A stretch of 64,000 bases of DNA from Actinopolymorpha cephalotaxi (GTDB lineage: Bacteria > Actinomycetota > Actinomycetes > Propionibacteriales > Actinopolymorphaceae): the NCBI RefSeq assembly GCF_013408535.1, contig NZ_JACBZA010000001.1, positions 4,672,850-4,736,849 of the forward strand, written 5' to 3'. The position numbers and the translations under genes are program-made. Positions 18,501-25,741 of this stretch are shown here, piece after piece (position 1 is the stretch's first letter; each line of letters begins with the position of its first letter). The notes beneath the pieces are model-generated. The model saw only the letters and a list, made by a program, of their open reading frames with translations. It made no database searches and was not told the DNA's origin.

Positions 18501-21085
18501 CAACGCGGCAGGTCCTGGTCGTTCCAGGCCAGATCGAGTACGCGCCACAGGTCGCTCGCGTTGTCCGTGGCAGCTCCGCGCTGCAGGTAGCTCGCCACCC
18601 CGCGTTCCTCGGCTGACAACCGGTCGTTGACGAAGACCTCCCGGCAGTCCCCGAGGAAGGCCGCGATGGCCCCGAGTGCGGCGGAGTCCACGGTCGTCGG
18701 TACCGACCGACTCAGCTGGACGATCCTCGACCGGAGCGCCGGCCAGGCCTGGCTGTTCCAGTTCGTCGCCTCGCTCGCCTGCGTGGCAAGCGTTCCTGCC
18801 CACATCTCCGGCTCCGTCGACGGGTCCGGCACGGGCCCGTCCAGGCGCTGCATCCACTCGGTCCACCGGCTACGAAGCTCCTGCCGCAACCGATCCCGAT
18901 CGAGGTGGGCCAGTACAACATCGACCTCCTCCGGCGTTCGGAGTGGCCGGCCGTCGACGCGGCAGTCCTCGGCCAGTTTGTACTGCGCGGAGTGGAACAG
19001 CTTCTTCGGTGGCCTGCCGTCCGCCAGGCGCCCGCGGAGCTCGCGCAGCCGGTCCGGAAGCTGCCAGATCTCGGCGTGCTGCCGCTCAGCGATGGCCACC
19101 TCGTGCACACCGATGACCCGCCGGATCCCCATCAGGTCGTCGAGGAGCGTCTGGCACGCCGCCTGGTGGTCCTGCCACGACTGTTCCCAGTGCGCTTCGG
19201 AGACGAGGTTGGAAAGCCGCTCGGTCCAGCTGCCTTCCCGGGCGGCGAGGAGCCGGGCGGCCTCCTCCACGTCGGCGCGCAACTCTTCCACCGACGGTTG
19301 GCCGGCAGCTCGGACGGCACCGATGTCGACTCGCTGCTCGGACAGCCGGCGGACCACCTCGACCGCCTCCGCCAGCCGGACACGGTCGCGTCTCGCCGCG
19401 TCCGCCGAGGGCAGGTCTGCCGCGACGGGGAGCTCGCGGAGCGCCTGACGACGGTCCTCCTTCGCCAGCGACCCGGCCGAGTCCAGCAGGGTGGTGAACT
19501 CCTCGCCGGTGAGCGGGGCGGGCGTATCCGGCGACACCGCGTCGGGGATGTCTCCGTACGCCGCGGCGTCTCCGGCCAGCCAGGTTCCGACCTCCCTCGC
19601 CCCCAGCTCCACCCCGTCTATCTCGAAGGTCGCGGACTCGCCCTCGGCGATCGTCCGCAGGCCGTTCAGCGCCTGGCCGAGGTCGCGTTCGGCCTGCTCC
19701 AGGCTCTTCACCAGCCGGTCCCGCTCGAGCTGGGCGGCATGCTGGTCGAGCGTGGACGCACGGTCGGACAGCTCCCGCGCGGCGAGCTGAAGCTGGGTGA
19801 GCTGGTCACTGGACCGGCCGAGGACCGCCAGGCACAGCGCCTGGACCTCCTCCGGCAGCCCGTCCCGAAGGACCCGCAGCGGGTCCTCCTTCTGCGCCAC
19901 CACCAGCACGCGCTTGCCGTTCGCCATCAGATGGCAGATCAGGTTACGGATGGTGTGCGTCTTGCCGGTCCCCGGCGGGCCCTGCACCGCGACGCTCCGG
20001 TGCATCGCGAGTCGGCGCGCGATCGACTCCTGCGCCTCGTTCGTCGGAAGTGGCATCAGCAGCCGCTCACCGACCGCTCGCCATGCCTCCGGCCGGTCCG
20101 CGGGCATCTGCAGTCGGCTGGGCTCGTGTGCCAGGACGGACGCGAGCGAGCCGATCGTCTCGGTGCTCCCGTCCAGCAGCCGGTCCCTGAACGCCTCGAG
20201 GAAGCGACGCAGCAACCGCTGACGGGGACGTACGAACAACACACCCGTGTCGTGGATGTGGGGTACGCCAGGGTCGGGTGCCCCCGCCTCACGGATGACA
20301 GGATCCAGGCCCATCCGGCTCATCGCGCGCTCGAACAGCTCACGGCGTTCCAGCTCGTCCCATACGTCGACCTCGACCAGCCCACCAGGCTGCGCCAGGT
20401 CGAGGAGATGGCGAAGATGCTGCTCCGGCATTCCGCTCAGCGGATCCACCTGCAACCGGGCCGGGCCGGACGGTACGACGCTGACGGCGGGCTGCTCCGG
20501 GTCGTACTCGATCGTGACCGGGCTCGCCACCAGCGGATAACGGACGCGGTGTTCCCCGACCCGCAGCTCCAGGATCCCGTGGCCCCAGACGAGCTCCTCG
20601 GTCGCGGTCTGCATGTCCAGCAGGTGCTGCAGGTCGAAGAGGGTGCGATGGAGCTCGCGTACACGCTCGATCGTGGTCGCCTCGTCGGCCCAACGCCGCC
20701 ACTCGTTGTCCCGCCACCACCCGAACCGGGATCTGATGACCTCGAGGTCGTGGTCCTCGGTGAGGGCGTCGCGGTCGAGTTCCGGCTCGACGTCCGCGTG
20801 CTGATCCGCGACGAACGGCCGCAGATCACGGGGAACCTTCGGAGGCTCCGGGAGTGCGGGCATCCCGACCCGCAACCAGTCCGCATCCTCCGATCCACGG
20901 CCGAGCTGGACCAGAGGATGCGTGGGAAGGTCGGCCTGCCAGAACGCGTGCGCCGACGGGACCGCCCGGGTGGGCTTCTCGATCTGCGCGCGTACTGCCA
21001 GGAGGTACTCCGCCAACGAGACCGCTCGACCGCGCACGAGCTCCGGCGTTTCACCACCGCTGTGCGTCGACTGGTCCGCCGTCAT
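15581..21085 (-). CDS. Giant SF1 helicase-nuclease with C-terminal Lsr2 domain
   Basis: 1834 residues. Residues 1-340 are an unclassified N-terminal region. SF1/Upf1-like ATPase parts are Walker A GPPGTGKT (369-376), Walker B VIVDEASQAD (1038-1047), GDDQQIGPQ, the TEHFR motif, and late motifs YTFQGDERDVVLIS and NVAASRAKNQLWV. About 600 residues of helical insert separate the two ATPase halves. Residues 1325-1410 resemble the Vsr/MTES-type restriction-endonuclease fold (RIDFVLPAP...AIECDGDPYHG). A Ser-Glu repeat linker (about 1478-1495) leads to a further domain (1545-1670), then residues 1793-1834 match the AT-hook-like Lsr2 DNA-binding domain (RTWARRNGLAVSDRGRLSEHV). The protein could act on AT-rich foreign DNA; that role is inference. 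Confidence 0.88.
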   Translation of the reverse strand: MTADQSTHSGGETPELVRGRAVSLAEYLLAVRAQIEKPTRAVPSAHAFWQADLPTHPLVQLGRGSEDADWLRVGMPALPEPPKVPRDLRPFVADQHADVEPELDRDALTEDHDLEVIRSRFGWWRDNEWRRWADEATTIERVRELHRTLFDLQHLLDMQTATEELVWGHGILELRVGEHRVRYPLVASPVTIEYDPEQPAVSVVPSGPARLQVDPLSGMPEQHLRHLLDLAQPGGLVEVDVWDELERRELFERAMSRMGLDPVIREAGAPDPGVPHIHDTGVLFVRPRQRLLRRFLEAFRDRLLDGSTETIGSLASVLAHEPSRLQMPADRPEAWRAVGERLLMPLPTNEAQESIARRLAMHRSVAVQGPPGTGKTHTIRNLICHLMANGKRVLVVAQKEDPLRVLRDGLPEEVQALCLAVLGRSSDQLTQLQLAARELSDRASTLDQHAAQLERDRLVKSLEQAERDLGQALNGLRTIAEGESATFEIDGVELGAREVGTWLAGDAAAYGDIPDAVSPDTPAPLTGEEFTTLLDSAGSLAKEDRRQALRELPVAADLPSADAARRDRVRLAEAVEVVRRLSEQRVDIGAVRAAGQPSVEELRADVEEAARLLAAREGSWTERLSNLVSEAHWEQSWQDHQAACQTLLDDLMGIRRVIGVHEVAIAERQHAEIWQLPDRLRELRGRLADGRPPKKLFHSAQYKLAEDCRVDGRPLRTPEEVDVVLAHLDRDRLRQELRSRWTEWMQRLDGPVPDPSTEPEMWAGTLATQASEATNWNSQAWPALRSRIVQLSRSVPTTVDSAALGAIAAFLGDCREVFVNDRLSAEERGVASYLQRGAATDNASDLWRVLDLAWNDQDLPRWDAAVDEVRRLAALRPDVQRYEQLRSRLAAVAPSWAAEIDSGTAAALRGSGADCLRRWGWRQTQTWFDAAVGSVDPDSLGRRVEQARERIRRLTQDVVVASAWLEVSRALDDRRRAALADWATSLRKIGKGTGKNAAMWQAHAQSAMSQAVDAVPVWVMTVDRAIEQFANGAKFDVVIVDEASQADMFALPVLSLGSRAVVVGDDQQIGPQLPFVGGVMGLINAHLRDVPSAEHFDNESSLYDHAVRRSPQRILLTEHFRCVPAIIDFSSRTYYDGAIEPLRSDVPAGIGDPVNAVHVPEGIRQTVAKFGEVNVPEAEALVERLAAIVADPAYRGQTIGVISLLSTSGQALYLLDRIREAIGAEEMARRDLRVGDSYTFQGDERDVVLISTVVSVHNGAVAAFTRRDFHRRVNVAASRAKNQLWVFHSIEPSDLRSDDARALLLDYCRNVDVAEAAYEDLEARCESDFERAVLRPMLLRGYRPQPQFRIGRNRIDFVLPAPGGRRLAIECDGDPYHGPDQWEADIRRQAVLERVGNCVFVRIRGSVFARDPNAALEPLWQRIEELRIKPTVSEDEPSAGAGVLRGASIIPAVADAPTDDPTYGDVSEPEPTGSEIAESESESESESEWESESESAGGRHRGEPEPEPAAELAEESSVQQVAPDSAEPSPEVLSPAVEDQPSTGSQPAAPFHDVPAGFRNVAWLRPEEAESALHAYSGRGDVPIWKNHKVTGWARYHAPDAELARKYRANVLVERLGAAGPRIVCWVREYEAKAVVEAVHLRRDVPFDGAVGCRPGLVQYFPPDSDSATRFRSVTRLLRARAGGWDRLEDGGPGDPDDTARPAESGRTSPPLQPGYAISLYTRGELQALIRWVLADGQHRSYEELVATAADVLNSPSRREQVEGSLHSAVRAVDRGNQKPLEEKDNGSQSVAATTSEVRTWARRNGLAVSDRGRLSEHVIAAYNRKHPDRPFAG
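16599..16657. repeat. Hexanucleotide microsatellite (CGACTC)n
   Basis: About nine near-perfect copies of the unit CGACTC (one changed) inside the large helicase gene, encoding the Ser-Glu linker. In-frame hexamer slippage would only change linker length. Confidence 0.85.
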
Positions 21086-21151
21086 AGCCTCTCCCCCAGA
21101 TTGCCGGCAGTCAGGATAGAGCCCCCGCCATCAACCCGTCGTCAACGCGGG

Positions 21152-22906
21152 TCAGAGGGTCAGTCCGTGGCCGAACCTGAACAGTGGCTCAGCGGTGTCG
21201 AACGGTACGTCGCTGCGGCTGTCCTCCACCGCCCGCGTCGACGAGGGCAGGTCGAACGGCAGCCGGCCCTCCGGCCTGACGTCGCCGAAGAGCACGTCGA
21301 GCAGCGCCCGCGCGTTCGTGCCGTAGGTGGCGACGACGGCCGCGGCCTGGTCGGCGATCTCCGGGATCACCGCGGCGCGTTCGAGGTGGAGGTCCACCAC
21401 GGTCGGCACTGAGGCGTAGACGGCCGCTTGGCGGGCCTTCTCGGCCTCGTCGAACTCCAGCGACCCCGCGTGGAACATCGCCTCGAACCCACCCGGACGT
21501 GGCTCGAACGGCGTACCCAACCGGAGCAACGCCACGTCCGCCTCAGCCGGCGTGTCGACCACCGTCGCGAACGGCGCCACGACCTCGGCGTCGATCCCCT
21601 CGACGTACAGCCGGATTCCCTTGCGCAGCGGGAGAATCTGCTCCTGGTTGGTCAGCACGGTGACCGAACGCCGCTGCACGTCCTCACCGCGCGCGACGAA
21701 GGCCGGCCTGCCGACGACGCCCGCCACCGCGTCGACGTCCACGAACGGGTCGTCGAACAGGCCGAGCCGGAACTTCTCCCGCAGCAACCGGCGTACGGAC
21801 ACGTCGATCCGGTCGACGCTCACCAGCCCCTTCTCGACCGCCTCGACCACGAGCTCCGGCCGGCTCTCGCCGCCGAACTGGTCGCAGCCCGCGTCGACGA
21901 TCTTCACGACCCGTTCGAGCTCGCTCAGGTGCTCACATCCCCAGGCGCGGGCGGGCATCGGCTGCCCCATGATCTCGGCATCGGTGACCAGTCCCCAGTC
22001 GGTGCACACGATGCCGTCGAAGCCGAGCCGCTCGCGCAGGATGCCGGTGACGACGCCCTTGTTGAACGCGAATCCGACCTCCTCGTACTCCGTGCCGACC
22101 GGCATGCCGTAGTACGGCATCACCTGGGAGGTGCCGGCTGCCAGCGCTGCCAAGAACGGCTTGACGTGGTAGTCGAAGTTGCCGCCCGGGTAGACCTGCT
22201 CGCGTCCGTAGGCGAAGTGCGGATCCTCCCCGTCCAGCTGCGGCCCGCCGCCCGGGAAGTGCTTGGTCATCGTCGAGACGCTGCCGGGGCCGATCGTCGC
22301 GCCGCCCTGGAAACCCCTGACGTACGCCGCGACGAGTTCACCCGACAGGTCGGCGTCCTCACCGAACGTGCCGGAAACCCGCGACCACCGGGGCTCGGTG
22401 GCCAGGTCGACCTGTGGGTGCAGCGCGACCCGGAAGCCGACCGCGGTGTACTCCTGGCGGGCGATGTCGGCGAACTCCTCCACCAGCTCGGCTGAACGAA
22501 GTGCGGCGAAGCCGAGCGTCTCGGGCCACTGGCTGAACGCCGTTGCCCTGAAGGCCGTACCGACATTCTCGGTGAAGTGGTGGCGAGGATCGGTGGAGAG
22601 CGAGACCGGGATGCCGAGCCGGGTTTGCCGGGCAGCATCCTGGAGTCGGTTGTGCCACTCAGCCACCTGCCGCGGGTCGTCCACCGAACCCAGCAGGTTG
22701 AAGTGGTTGAGGGACTGGTCGGCTACGAGCTGCTGCGTACCGGGCAGCCCCGGCGGGTCGCCGGCCACCGCCAGCCGGCCGCCGGGCCCCATCGCCACCA
22801 TGGGCTGGAACATCAGCCCGGCCTTCTCCGGCAACGTCATCCGGGCCAGCAGATCCTGCACCCGGTCATCGACGGTGCGGGCAGGGTCACGGTAGGTCTC
22901 GGTCAC
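21152..22906 (-). CDS. Glycoside hydrolase family 3 (beta-glucosidase-like)
   Basis: About 584 residues. The GH3 barrel shows LARMTLPEKAGLMFQP, RWSRVSGTFGEDADLSGELVAAYVRGFQGG, the TKHFPGGGPQ substrate motif and the nucleophile segment GFDGIVCTDWG. The C-terminal domain includes RRSVTVLTNQEQILPLRKG and ends PLFRFGHGLTL. No signal peptide is seen, so it probably acts in the cytoplasm on imported oligosaccharides. The GTG at 22906 (V-T-E-T-Y-R-D-P) has GAGGAGAG upstream; the frame is open to 23026 without support. It may serve the sugar operon, but this is only proximity. Confidence 0.9.
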   Translation of the reverse strand: MTETYRDPARTVDDRVQDLLARMTLPEKAGLMFQPMVAMGPGGRLAVAGDPPGLPGTQQLVADQSLNHFNLLGSVDDPRQVAEWHNRLQDAARQTRLGIPVSLSTDPRHHFTENVGTAFRATAFSQWPETLGFAALRSAELVEEFADIARQEYTAVGFRVALHPQVDLATEPRWSRVSGTFGEDADLSGELVAAYVRGFQGGATIGPGSVSTMTKHFPGGGPQLDGEDPHFAYGREQVYPGGNFDYHVKPFLAALAAGTSQVMPYYGMPVGTEYEEVGFAFNKGVVTGILRERLGFDGIVCTDWGLVTDAEIMGQPMPARAWGCEHLSELERVVKIVDAGCDQFGGESRPELVVEAVEKGLVSVDRIDVSVRRLLREKFRLGLFDDPFVDVDAVAGVVGRPAFVARGEDVQRRSVTVLTNQEQILPLRKGIRLYVEGIDAEVVAPFATVVDTPAEADVALLRLGTPFEPRPGGFEAMFHAGSLEFDEAEKARQAAVYASVPTVVDLHLERAAVIPEIADQAAAVVATYGTNARALLDVLFGDVRPEGRLPFDLPSSTRAVEDSRSDVPFDTAEPLFRFGHGLTL

Positions 22907-23143
22907 CAGGCTCTCCTCTCGACGGGGAGTACGAACGGCAGTGTTCCGTACCCCGGCCCCACCGGTGCGATCTTGGGACACGCACAGCGCCGCGGTTTGC
23001 GTGGTCGCCCGCGATGCAGTATCCAATACCGGACATTACGACCTTTCCACCCAGGATCGGCGAGGTTCGAGCGGGGGACGTCCCGGCCCTGGGCGACCAA
23101 GGAGATCATCATCTCTACGCACCAGTCGTACACCACAGGCCAC

Positions 23144-23707
23144 ATGGCGACCCGCGAGGACCTGGCGGCCCGGCAGATACCGCAGTCCGACCCGGCCATG
23201 CCGGTGGTGCAGCACCGGACGGCCGGAGTTCACTGGCCGCAGTACGTCAACAACCACCGGCTCGTCGGCGGACTCGTGGCGGGGTTCGCGGCCCTCCACA
23301 TCGCCGACATGATCGGCTACTGGCTGCCCGGCGTCGGCCTGCCGAAGCTGGACTTCGCCTTCTTCAACGGCTCCCTCCTCATGCCCAAGGTGCCCGGCGC
23401 ACCGCAGTGGTTCGAGGGGCACATCTTCCACACCCTGAACGGCCTGGTGTTCGCGCTCGGCTACGCCCTGCTGATCTTTCCGCTGATGGGCAAGACCCTG
23501 ACGACCGCGCGCAACGTCGCCCGCGGAGTCGCCATGGGTATGACCCTGGCAACACTGAGTTGCCTGTGGTGGATCCCCACTCAGTTCCCGGCGCTGCACG
23601 CGGGCTTCATGTCGCACAATCTCGGCTGGAATCTCGTTCTCGCCGTCTACGTGTGGCACCTCGCCTGGTCACTGGCCATCGGCTTCTTCTTCAACCCGCA
23701 GGACTGA
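23144..23707 (+). CDS. Four-TM membrane protein of unknown function
   Basis: About 187 residues with roughly four hydrophobic helices: LVGGLVAGFAALHIADMIGYWL, HTLNGLVFALGYALLIFPLMG, VARGVAMGMTLATLSCLWWI and NLVLAVYVWHLAWSLAIGFFF. Histidines recur near the helices (HIADM, GHIFHTLNG, HAGFMSHNLG, HLAWS), which might bind heme or metal, but I do not recognise the family. The ATG at 23144 has no clear Shine-Dalgarno; an AAGGAG at 23099 might serve an upstream start in the same open frame. It is divergent from the GH3 gene. Confidence 0.7.
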   Translation: MATREDLAARQIPQSDPAMPVVQHRTAGVHWPQYVNNHRLVGGLVAGFAALHIADMIGYWLPGVGLPKLDFAFFNGSLLMPKVPGAPQWFEGHIFHTLNGLVFALGYALLIFPLMGKTLTTARNVARGVAMGMTLATLSCLWWIPTQFPALHAGFMSHNLGWNLVLAVYVWHLAWSLAIGFFFNPQD

Positions 23708-23725
23708 ACGCCTCACCCACGACGG

Positions 23726-24724
23726 TCACCCGGCTGCCGGTCGAGGGTCCAGCCGGCCGGCGCCACCCGCGCGCAGGTGTGCCAGCAGGCCCTCGCCGGC
23801 AGCCGGATCGGCCTCCGACCGCAGTGTCAACCAGCGCTTGCCGGAGTCGGCGGACGCGAGACCTCCACCGAGCACCAGCGAGTCGGTGACGGTCTCGGCC
23901 AGCAGGCGCACCTCGGGTTCGCTCCCGCCGGCCTCGGCCACCTTCGTACGCTCGATCGGCGCCGCCCAGATCAGCCGGCTCTCCACGACCACGAGCCGGC
24001 GCTGGGTGACCAGCACCGTGACCGGGCGACCGGCATGACACACCAGTTCGGCGGCGAACCCGATCCGCTCGTCATCCTCCATGAACGTCGCGAGCGCACG
24101 GTCGACCACCTCGGTCGGCAGCGGATCGGCGGGCGCGGCTCTGCCCGGCCCGGCTTCGCGCGGCCCGGCTTCGTGTGGCGCGGCTTCGCGTGGCGCGCCT
24201 TCGCCCGGTGCGGATTCGTGCGGCGCGGCCGGCGGCGTTGCGTCGCCTTCCCAGCTCGTGTCGACCGTGGGCAGGGCGCCCATGGCCCGGGCCGCGTCCA
24301 GCAGCGTGGGGAAGAAGTCGTGGAACGCCGCCGCGTCACGGATCCGCATGGTCGTGGTGAGCTCACCGCCCGACGGCCCGCCGGGCGTCCTCGCCGTGAC
24401 GGCGAAATCACCGAGGCTGGGCTCGGGCGGTTTACCGACGAAGACGACGTACGGAAGGGCCACCGCGGTCACGCGCTCACGGGACTCGAACACGACGCGC
24501 TGGTCGGTGACGAAGGCAAAGCCCGCGGCGTTTCCCTCGTGCGGGAAGCGCACGGCAACGCGCGCACGCGGCCGCTCCCCCGGCCGCATCACCGACTTCA
24601 GCAACAGCCAGTCACGCGACTCCGCGGCGACGGCGCGACCACGCTGGGTCGCCGCCCGGACGTGGAGATCCTCCAGGGCGCGGTCGCCGACCGTGATGCT
24701 GACTGACTTCTTCCGGAGACGCAC
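23726..24724 (-). CDS. Hypothetical protein with two PH-like domains
   Basis: 332 residues. The N-terminal half (about 35-150) has alternating strands (FAFVTDQRVVFESRERVTAVALPYVVFVG) and the C-terminal half (about 205-315) has a similar pattern (RPVTVLVTQRRLVVVESRLIWAAPIERTKVAEA). Both resemble bacterial PH/YdbT-like folds. They are joined by a low-complexity linker rich in Pro, Ala, Gly and Glu made of degenerate tandem repeats (E-A-G-P-R etc.). There is no signal peptide or TM helix. Function unknown. Confidence 0.7.
   Translation of the reverse strand: MRLRKKSVSITVGDRALEDLHVRAATQRGRAVAAESRDWLLLKSVMRPGERPRARVAVRFPHEGNAAGFAFVTDQRVVFESRERVTAVALPYVVFVGKPPEPSLGDFAVTARTPGGPSGGELTTTMRIRDAAAFHDFFPTLLDAARAMGALPTVDTSWEGDATPPAAPHESAPGEGAPREAAPHEAGPREAGPGRAAPADPLPTEVVDRALATFMEDDERIGFAAELVCHAGRPVTVLVTQRRLVVVESRLIWAAPIERTKVAEAGGSEPEVRLLAETVTDSLVLGGGLASADSGKRWLTLRSEADPAAGEGLLAHLRAGGAGRLDPRPAAG
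24130..24235. repeat. Degenerate tandem repeats encoding a linker
   Basis: Imperfect copies of CGGCTTCGCG-like units (12-18 bases) inside the two-PH-domain gene; they encode the E-A-(A/G)-P-(R/H) linker. Typical replication-slippage low complexity. Confidence 0.6.
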
Positions 24725-24784
24725 GAGGCCGCAGATTAGCCGTACTCGGACGACCTCTCAAACCGGGCAAAGAGGACGGGCGCG

Positions 24785-25654
24785 TCACCGGCCCCATGGC
24801 CAGCTGTCGCCGCCGCCCAGCAAGGGGCGCTGGTGTTCGGGGAGCGAGGCGACGAACTCGGGGCTGGGCTCGTTGCCGGGCCAGACCCGCATCATCGGCG
24901 GCGTGTACCCACAGATCATCACCGCTCGCTCACGGTCGCCGCGAACGGCGGTGCTGCTGTGGACGAGCGACTCGGCGAAGAGCAGCACCGACCCCGCGCT
25001 CGCCTCGACCTGGTGGATGAGCCGGTCGTCCTCGCGAGCCGCGTCGATGATGTCCTGCTCCGGCCAGCCGAGTCGGTGGCTGCCCGGAATCACCGCCGTA
25101 CCCCCGTCGTCGGGACCGACGTCGGTGAGGTACGCCAGGGTCTTCACGAACAGGCAGTGGAAGTGGTGGTCGGCGGAGTACGTCCCCCACCCGTGCCGGG
25201 CGCCGGTGTGAAATCCCAGCGGCTGCACGCGGTTCCTCGAGCCCGAGGCCGGCCCGGGCTCATCCGGCGCTTCGGGGTCGCGGCGGTTGATGATCGCCTC
25301 GGACTCCTCCAGGCGCACTCGTCCGCCGACAAGCTCCTCGACGAGCGGCACCAGCGCCGGGTGCGCGGCGTAGTCCAGCAGTGCCTGGTCGTACTCGACC
25401 AGGTGACCGATGCTGAGGAAGTGCGCACTGCGGCTGTTCACATAGACGCCGCGGGCGGCCAGGTCCGGCTCCGCCTTCAGCCGATAGAGGGCGTCCTTGA
25501 TGCGCGCGATCTCGTGCTGGGTAAGGACGTTCTCCAGCAGTACGAAGCCGTACACGTCGAGGTGCAGCCGCTGCGCGGGAGTCAGCCGAGGCCGCTCCGC
25601 CGCGTCGCCGACCGAGGGCTGCTCGTCGGTTGCCTTCTGCGGCGTTGTCGTCAT
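24785..25654 (-). CDS. Phytanoyl-CoA dioxygenase (PhyH) family protein
   Basis: About 289 residues. YGFVLLENVLTQHEIARIKDAL opens the PhyH domain; GGTAVIPGSHRLGWPEQD and SAGSVLLFAESLVHSSTAV give the double-stranded beta-helix core and the distal histidine and arginine (VRGDRERAVMICGYTPP). These enzymes use Fe(II) and 2-oxoglutarate. The expected H-x-D metal motif appears as H-T-G (GFHTGARHG), so the carboxylate ligand seems to be missing, as in halogenases and some other PhyH subfamilies. The ATG at 25654 has GGAGGTG upstream. Substrate unknown. Confidence 0.82.
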   Translation of the reverse strand: MTTTPQKATDEQPSVGDAAERPRLTPAQRLHLDVYGFVLLENVLTQHEIARIKDALYRLKAEPDLAARGVYVNSRSAHFLSIGHLVEYDQALLDYAAHPALVPLVEELVGGRVRLEESEAIINRRDPEAPDEPGPASGSRNRVQPLGFHTGARHGWGTYSADHHFHCLFVKTLAYLTDVGPDDGGTAVIPGSHRLGWPEQDIIDAAREDDRLIHQVEASAGSVLLFAESLVHSSTAVRGDRERAVMICGYTPPMMRVWPGNEPSPEFVASLPEHQRPLLGGGDSWPWGR

Positions 25655-25741
25655 CGGCGGCACCTCCAGTACGCGAGAATCTCAAGACAGCGGGCTCATT
25701 CTGGCGCACACCCACCGCGCTCCCGGCCGGCACCCGCGGCG

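Noticed and set aside
15605..21412. Plus-strand ORFs of 717 and 835 codons opposite the giant helicase
   Set aside because: No motifs, shadow-type composition; the minus-strand frame has complete helicase, nuclease and Lsr2 motifs.
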